Below the pieces are notes generated by a model. That model had not been told where the DNA came from. It saw nothing but the letters and a program-made list of their open reading frames with translations, and did not search any database. Shown here in pieces: positions 39,417-43,808 of a DNA stretch of 43,808 bases (positions within the stretch are counted from its first letter, which is position 1; every line of letters starts with the position of its first letter). A program made the translations under genes and the position numbers. Location: the NCBI GenBank assembly GCA_017558005.1, contig JAFYWN010000008.1, positions 1-43,808 of the forward strand, read 5' to 3'. This DNA is from Kiritimatiellia bacterium. GTDB taxonomy: Bacteria; Verrucomicrobiota; Kiritimatiellia; RFP12; DVOR01.

Positions 39417-41222
39417 ATGACAACCGCTTTTTACAACAAGTACCTCCTCTTTATCGCCGGTCTCGGTGGTTTGCTCTACGGTATTGACGTCGGCGTGATC
39501 GCTGGCGCACTCCCCTACCTTCAGGCCACCACCGACTACAGCGCCTCGCAGATCTCCTTCGTGGTGGCAGCTGTGTTGCTCGGCTCCGTGCTCTCCTCGC
39601 TCTTCGCAGGTTCGCTCGCAGACATGTTTGGCCGCAAGAAGATCATGATCCTCTCGGGTATCTGCTTCGTGCTCTCCGTGCCCGTGATCTGCATCCCTAC
39701 GGGCTTCGCATGGCTCGTGGCAGGTCGTATCCTCCAGGGTGCTGCTGGTGGTTTCATCGGCGTGGTCGTGCCCCTCTATCTCGCTGAATGTCTCCCCGCT
39801 GAAAAGCGCGGCTTCGGCACGGGTATGTTCCAGTTCATGCTCACCATCGGTCTCGTCTTCGCGGCTCTCGCAGGTATTGCTTGCGCCAGCTACGTGGGCA
39901 AGATTGAAGCAGTGGAATACGCCACCCTCGCTGAAAAGGGCGCAGCCATCTTCGCTGCTAAGGACTTCGCATGGAAGGCAATCTTCTGGATTTGCGCTAT
40001 CCCTGGCGTGATCTTCTCCCTCGGCGCAGTCGTCATCTCCGAATCTGCCCGTTGGCTCTACAAGCGCGGCAAGAAGGAAGAAGCCCTCGCAGCAATCGTT
40101 CGCTCCCGTGGCGAAGAAGCTGGCAAGAAGGAATATGACGAAATGGCCGCCGAACCTGTGGCAGAAACCACCGCTGATGAAGTTGCCCCTCTGAAGAAGG
40201 ACTCCCTCCTCCAGAAGAAGTACATCGTGCCCTTCGTGCTCGCAGTCGTCATCCTCGCTTGCAACCAGGCTACGGGTGTGAACTCCGTGCTTGCTTACAT
40301 CGTGGACGTGCTCTCTCAGGCTGGTCTTGAAGGCGCACTCGCCAACTGGGGTGACCTCATCGTGAAGTGCCTCAACTGCGGTATGACCATCATCGCCATG
40401 ATCCTCGTTGACCGCCTTGGCCGCAAGTCCCTCCTCACCATCGGCACCTCTGGTATCATCATCGGCCTTCTCGGCGTGGCGCTCCTCTTCTGGCGCTCCG
40501 AAGCCAAGATGGTTGACGTCTCCTCGAAGGTCGTTGCTCAGCAGCGCACCATCGTGGAAACGAAGATGAACGAAAAGCTCGGCATCGCCGTGGTTGATGC
40601 TGAAGGTAAGGAAGTCAAGGAAAACGTCACTTACGAAGCCATCATCCCCTTCCCTGCTGCTGCACTCGGTGAACTCACCGGCATTCAGAATGTGAAGGAC
40701 TATCAGGTCAAGGTCGTCTACACCCAGGGTGAAGAAAAGGTCATCAAGACCATCATCGCTAAGGAAGACACCAAGATTGAAGATGCCACCTTCAAGGTGA
40801 AGCAGGCTAAGGACGTGGAAGGCAAGGAAGTGCTTCCCTTCACGCTCGAAGCTGTTGAAGTCGGCCCCTTGCCTTCCGCCACGAACGGCTGGCTCGTGAC
40901 CATCTTCTTCGCACTCTTCATTGCCTCCTTCGCGGTGGGTCCTGGCGTGTGCGTGTGGTTGGCCCTCTCCGAACTCATGCCCAACCGCATCCGCGCTGTC
41001 GGCATGTCCGTGGCACTCCTCATCAACCAGGGTGTCTCCACGGTGATCGCTGCCACCTTCCTCCCCGTCGTGGGCGCTTGGGGCTACTCCTCGATCTTCT
41101 TCTTCTGCGCAGGCTGCACTGTGATTTACTGGATCACCGCTGTCTTCTTCCTGCCTGAAACCAAGGGCCGCACCCTCGAAGAAATCGAAGCTTTCTTTGA
41201 AAGCAAGAAGAAGTTGGACTAA
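39417..41222 (+). CDS. Sugar-porter MFS transporter with periplasmic insertion
   Basis: This 601-residue inner-membrane protein is a proton-coupled sugar transporter of the XylE/GalP/GLUT family. LLFIAGLGGLLYGIDVGVIAG marks helix 1; DMFGRKKIM and DRLGRKSLL are the loop 2-3 and 8-9 signatures; SESARWLYKRGKKEEAL follows helix 6; the end PETKGRTLEEIEAFF is diagnostic. Standard members have about 470 residues. Here roughly 120 extra residues (about 360-490) lie between helices 9 and 10, on the periplasmic side, with a soluble beta-rich look (YQVKVVYTQGEEKVIKTI). The ATG at 39417 has AAGGAAAA before it; an earlier in-frame ATG lies inside the hairpin. Confidence 0.88.
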   Translation: MTTAFYNKYLLFIAGLGGLLYGIDVGVIAGALPYLQATTDYSASQISFVVAAVLLGSVLSSLFAGSLADMFGRKKIMILSGICFVLSVPVICIPTGFAWLVAGRILQGAAGGFIGVVVPLYLAECLPAEKRGFGTGMFQFMLTIGLVFAALAGIACASYVGKIEAVEYATLAEKGAAIFAAKDFAWKAIFWICAIPGVIFSLGAVVISESARWLYKRGKKEEALAAIVRSRGEEAGKKEYDEMAAEPVAETTADEVAPLKKDSLLQKKYIVPFVLAVVILACNQATGVNSVLAYIVDVLSQAGLEGALANWGDLIVKCLNCGMTIIAMILVDRLGRKSLLTIGTSGIIIGLLGVALLFWRSEAKMVDVSSKVVAQQRTIVETKMNEKLGIAVVDAEGKEVKENVTYEAIIPFPAAALGELTGIQNVKDYQVKVVYTQGEEKVIKTIIAKEDTKIEDATFKVKQAKDVEGKEVLPFTLEAVEVGPLPSATNGWLVTIFFALFIASFAVGPGVCVWLALSELMPNRIRAVGMSVALLINQGVSTVIAATFLPVVGAWGYSSIFFFCAGCTVIYWITAVFFLPETKGRTLEEIEAFFESKKKLD

Positions 41223-41245
41223 TCCCGTCCACTCCCTTCATAAAC

Positions 41246-41278
41246 AAAAACAGCGTCCCCCACGGGACGCTGTTTTTT
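41246..41278 (+). terminator. Intrinsic terminator of the porter gene
   Basis: AAAAACAGCGTCCC (41246-41259) pairs with GGGACGCTGTTTTTT (41264-41278). Confidence 0.9.
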
Positions 41279-41326
41279 ATTGAATCTACAGGTCCAACAG
41301 CCCCTACACAGAACACCCGCCGCCCC

Positions 41327-41587
41327 ATGCCACACCATCCTAAACGATGGCACTTATCCCCTTGGCGCTGCGGTTACTTCTCGTTTGCCGTCATCTATGC
41401 CGACAAACGACACTCCCAATCAATTTCCCCATCCTCCATTCCAGAAGCCCTCATCACCCGTGCCATCACCTCTCGCACCGTTATCACCTTTACCTACCAC
41501 GACACCGCGCATACCGTCCAGCCCCACCGCCTCAGCTTCCTAAACCACGGGCACGTTTATCCAATCAACATCACAGTAAAGCTGTGA
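41327..41587 (+). pseudogene. Possible WYL-domain gene fragment
   Basis: An 86-codon frame encodes, near its end, ALITRAITSRTVITFTYHD and TVQPHRLSF, which resemble the first strands of a WYL domain (pattern AIxxRxxxxFxYxxxxxTVxPHRL). It then stops where a WYL domain would continue for over 100 residues. No Shine-Dalgarno was seen. It may be the remnant of a small WYL regulator; similarity is short and could be chance. Confidence 0.35.
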
Positions 41588-41868
41588 CTATACAGCAAAA
41601 GGATGCCTGCGATGGCAAATAGGTGCTGTATGATGAACACGTGGGAATTACGGTGAAGGACCTATATCGGTCCATATTGGGCCGATGCCCCTGTTTAATT
41701 TCACACCTCGTAGCCGTTTTTCTCGCTCATCTCCTCTCATACGTGCTTTAATACTTTCACGAATACACCGCTGTCCGATAAAAATGAGACGAATAAAGGG
41801 CGCGAGCATCCGTCTTAGAAAGGTAAATTCCAAGAAGGGTTGTTTCAATCGAAAAATTATGATACGTT
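41588..41868. other. Gene-free stretch before the GH18 gene
   Basis: No credible gene. It contains the hairpin GGACC-N6-GGTCC (41658-41673) and an AT-rich end. A possible -10, TATGAT (41858-41863), lies only 14 bp before the GH18 ATG, without a clear -35. Confidence 0.45.
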
Positions 41869-41877
41869 GTGTGGCGT

Positions 41878-43437
41878 ATGAGACGACTCCTCTTCATTGT
41901 ATCCCTTATTGGCCTTTTTACCGAAGCATTCGCAGCGTTGCTTGGGGATGGGGATACGAATTATCGTGTGGAGGGTGTTCAAACGCAAGGGCTTTATTAT
42001 CGCGATGCCTCTTTTGACCAACCCATCATTGGGGCGAAGTTCTTATTAACAGGCGAGCATCGCTTTTGGCGAATTGGCTTTCGATTTTCTGACAAAACAA
42101 ACCTCAAATCGCTCCGAAAGCTTAAATTGTATAAGACTTCTGTCAATTACTTCTCGCCGGCGCGCGCCACTGAATTAAAAGGTGCGAAAGCAACCGTCGT
42201 AGAGGGCCGCGAGATTCATTTTGACTTTTGGAATAATGGCAAAGGCCCCGAAATTATCATTAAGCCCAATGAACACCTCTGGCTTACGGCACAAGTGCAG
42301 CCCTCTATGCCCAGAGGCTCCACCATTGACGCCGCCATTACGCATGCCCATGTGAATGGCATTGTATGTACGGTTGAAAATGAGGCGCCGATTGGTGAAG
42401 GCGTCGTCTATGAATTTGATCGCCATGTCGTGCCGTATTATCGAATGGGATTTATTCAAAATTGGAATAAAAACTACTACAATTACGTCTCTGAAGTCGT
42501 CTTTTTCTACATGCGCGTGAATAATGATGGCACCCTTGGGCATGGATGGGACTGCGGGAAGCAATATGATGAGACGAGTTTTCAAGAAGCTCTCAATCAA
42601 TTAAAGCAAGGGCGTGGCAGTCGACCTGTGCGAATCCTACTTGGAATTGCACACTGTGCGGGGGAATTATCACGTGTTACGCAAAATCCAGCATTACGCG
42701 AAAAACTTGCCCAACACATTCTTGATGCAGTTAAAAAGTACGACTTAGATGGCGTAGATATTGACTGGGAATATCCTGGTTCAGCGGCTGATTGGCGTGG
42801 TTTTGAGGCATTGGTGGCAGACCTAAAACCCAAGTTGTTTGCATTGGGTGGAGGCAAGATGATCTCCTCTGCGATGTCAAATTATAAATTCCCTGAAGCA
42901 GTAAATCACTACGGCTTAGGGTTGGATGAATTAAAAGGGTTGCATCAACAACTTGACATGCTCAATACCATGACCTATGACGCGGCGAGTACCGATGGCC
43001 ATTCACCCTTTTGGCTCCACCATCAAAGTAAAGACTTCGCCACGCGTTATGCGGGATTACCACCCTGTAAAATCAATATTGGTATGCCGTGTTATACAAA
43101 TGAGCACCACCTCGATGGACGTCTCACATGGAAGCAAAATGGTTACAGTTGGCTCGTGGGAAGTCATTTGAAGGATTTGCAGACCAAGGACGTCTTCAAA
43201 GAGAATGGGATGCTCTACTCCTACAACTCCATCAAGACCATTCGTGCGAAAGCCAAAGACTTAAAAAAAGGTGGATATGGCGTCATGATTTGGGGCTATG
43301 ACACCGACGCACCGCTCAATAACCTCCATGCCTTCGCACGCATCCTTGCAGGGGCCTTTCGTCCCAGCGATCGACCGCTTCCCATGCAAGACAAAGCCCC
43401 ATCATCTACAACGCAAAAGAAAGCGCCCCGTCGTTAG
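41878..43437 (+). CDS. Exported glycoside hydrolase family 18 protein (chitinase-like)
   Basis: This ~519-residue protein is exported (signal peptide about residues 1-19, ending TEAFA). Residues about 20-180 look like a beta-sandwich accessory domain. The GH18 TIM barrel follows, with the catalytic DGVDIDWE: Asp291, Asp294, Asp296 and the acid Glu298. MLNTMTYDA and VMIWGYDTDAP fit later barrel strands. It should cleave beta-1,4-linked GlcNAc chains such as chitin, peptidoglycan fragments or N-glycan cores. The start is uncertain: a GTG three codons upstream is possible, and neither start has a good Shine-Dalgarno. Codon use is more AT-rich than in aspS or metG. Confidence 0.87.
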   Translation: MRRLLFIVSLIGLFTEAFAALLGDGDTNYRVEGVQTQGLYYRDASFDQPIIGAKFLLTGEHRFWRIGFRFSDKTNLKSLRKLKLYKTSVNYFSPARATELKGAKATVVEGREIHFDFWNNGKGPEIIIKPNEHLWLTAQVQPSMPRGSTIDAAITHAHVNGIVCTVENEAPIGEGVVYEFDRHVVPYYRMGFIQNWNKNYYNYVSEVVFFYMRVNNDGTLGHGWDCGKQYDETSFQEALNQLKQGRGSRPVRILLGIAHCAGELSRVTQNPALREKLAQHILDAVKKYDLDGVDIDWEYPGSAADWRGFEALVADLKPKLFALGGGKMISSAMSNYKFPEAVNHYGLGLDELKGLHQQLDMLNTMTYDAASTDGHSPFWLHHQSKDFATRYAGLPPCKINIGMPCYTNEHHLDGRLTWKQNGYSWLVGSHLKDLQTKDVFKENGMLYSYNSIKTIRAKAKDLKKGGYGVMIWGYDTDAPLNNLHAFARILAGAFRPSDRPLPMQDKAPSSTTQKKAPRR

Positions 43438-43450
43438 TGTCACCGAAGAG

Positions 43451-43594
43451 ATGCTAAATCCTATAAATCCATCTAAATGGAGAAAAGGACATACCTTTAA
43501 AGAACGTTGGTTACACAGTGACATCAAAAATATGCCATATCAACAGATTTCAACATTATTTGACGATTTTAAGTCTTTAATCAATCACCCTTGA
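43451..43594 (+). CDS. Small hypothetical protein (47 residues)
   Basis: A 47-codon frame, MLNPINPSKWRKGHTF... to KSLINHP, starts 13 bp after the GH18 stop and ends 13 bp before the lipoprotein ATG. The peptide is basic with aromatic residues, no membrane segment and no recognised family. The Shine-Dalgarno is weak (CGAAGAG). Tight packing between two co-oriented genes supports a real gene, but chance is possible. Confidence 0.4.
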   Translation: MLNPINPSKWRKGHTFKERWLHSDIKNMPYQQISTLFDDFKSLINHP

Positions 43595-43607
43595 TGGAGT
43601 AGCTCAT

Positions 43608-43808
43608 ATGAAACATTATTTGTTTATTCACATAACATGCTTTGCTTTATTTATTGTCGGATGTGGAGCACAACCTGCGTTTCCGTATATGTATCCATAT
43701 CCTAAAGCAAAATTTACGCTCCATGTGGTCAATCAAGATGGGGCACCAGTGACAGATACTGAAATAGAGGCTCACTTTACTTATTGTAACCCTGATTTGT
43801 TGCGATGG
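43608..43808 (+). CDS. Lipoprotein, N-terminal part only (runs off the window)
   Basis: The frame from ATG 43608 is open to the window end (67 codons). A signal peptide with lipobox IVGC (Cys19) predicts lipid anchoring. The following AKFTLHVVNQDGAPVTDTEI resembles the first strand pair of carboxypeptidase-regulatory or Ig-like domains. GGAG (43596-43599) is eight bases before the ATG. It is probably cotranscribed with the 47-codon frame. The function cannot be told from the fragment. Confidence 0.72.
   Translation, partial: MKHYLFIHITCFALFIVGCGAQPAFPYMYPYPKAKFTLHVVNQDGAPVTDTEIEAHFTYCNPDLLRW

Overview
The window looks like chromosomal DNA of a Gram-negative, gut-type anaerobe of the PVC superphylum, most likely Kiritimatiellota or Lentisphaerota/Verrucomicrobiota. 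This is inference: two secreted proteins carry PEP-CTERM tails, one large exported protein joins an HzsA-like di-haem region to a SUMF1-like domain, a Tat-exported GH109-type glycosidase is present, and there are lipoproteins and a TorF-like outer-membrane barrel. No rRNA or tRNA gene was found, and nothing clearly phage-derived.

Layout. 1-1.9 kb: an AT-rich island with a 22-bp tandem array and a Nudix hydrolase gene between two near-identical ~280-bp repeats that have terminal inverted repeats (MITE-like). 1.9-6.6 kb (minus strand): an exported GH2 glycosidase, then metK behind a SAM-II riboswitch and an attenuator-like terminator. 6.9-15 kb: purL (+), dinB (-), a GC-rich repeat tract, and a type III glutamine synthetase (+). 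15.1-17.75 kb (minus): a GNAT acetyltransferase, a KtrA-like RCK protein, a YfgM-like TPR membrane protein and efp. 17.75-19.3 kb: a 1.5-kb gene-free region with DnaA-box-like sites, a second 22-bp tandem array, purine microsatellites and several families of hairpin repeats; it is a weak candidate for a replication origin. 19.3-29.8 kb (all plus): two PEP-CTERM proteins, a Gfo/Idh/MocA oxidoreductase, metG, panC, a membrane-anchored coiled-coil protein and the HzsA-like/SUMF1 fusion. 30.2-34.1 kb (minus): feoA-feoB followed by a TorF-like outer-membrane protein, behind a promoter with two DtxR-type dyads. 34.4-41.2 kb (plus): aspS, then a three-gene set of GH109-type enzyme, ROK-like sugar kinase and sugar-porter MFS protein with a large periplasmic insertion. 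41.3-43.8 kb: a WYL-like fragment, an exported GH18 protein, a 47-residue ORF and the start of a lipoprotein gene, in more AT-rich DNA.

How the genes work together. Housekeeping functions (SAM, purine, glutamine, pantothenate and aminoacyl-tRNA synthesis, EF-P) are mixed with glycan breakdown (GH2, GH109, GH18), uptake and phosphorylation of the released sugar (MFS porter, ROK-like kinase), ferrous iron uptake, and secreted or surface proteins. Many promoters read as a sigma-70-type -10 of TATACT or TATAAT preceded by GG. The most notable items are the MITE-flanked Nudix cassette, the SAM-II attenuator, a C10 tract inside a PEP-CTERM promoter, the fused HzsA-like/SUMF1 protein lacking FGE cysteines, and the GH109-kinase-porter set with its unusual transporter.
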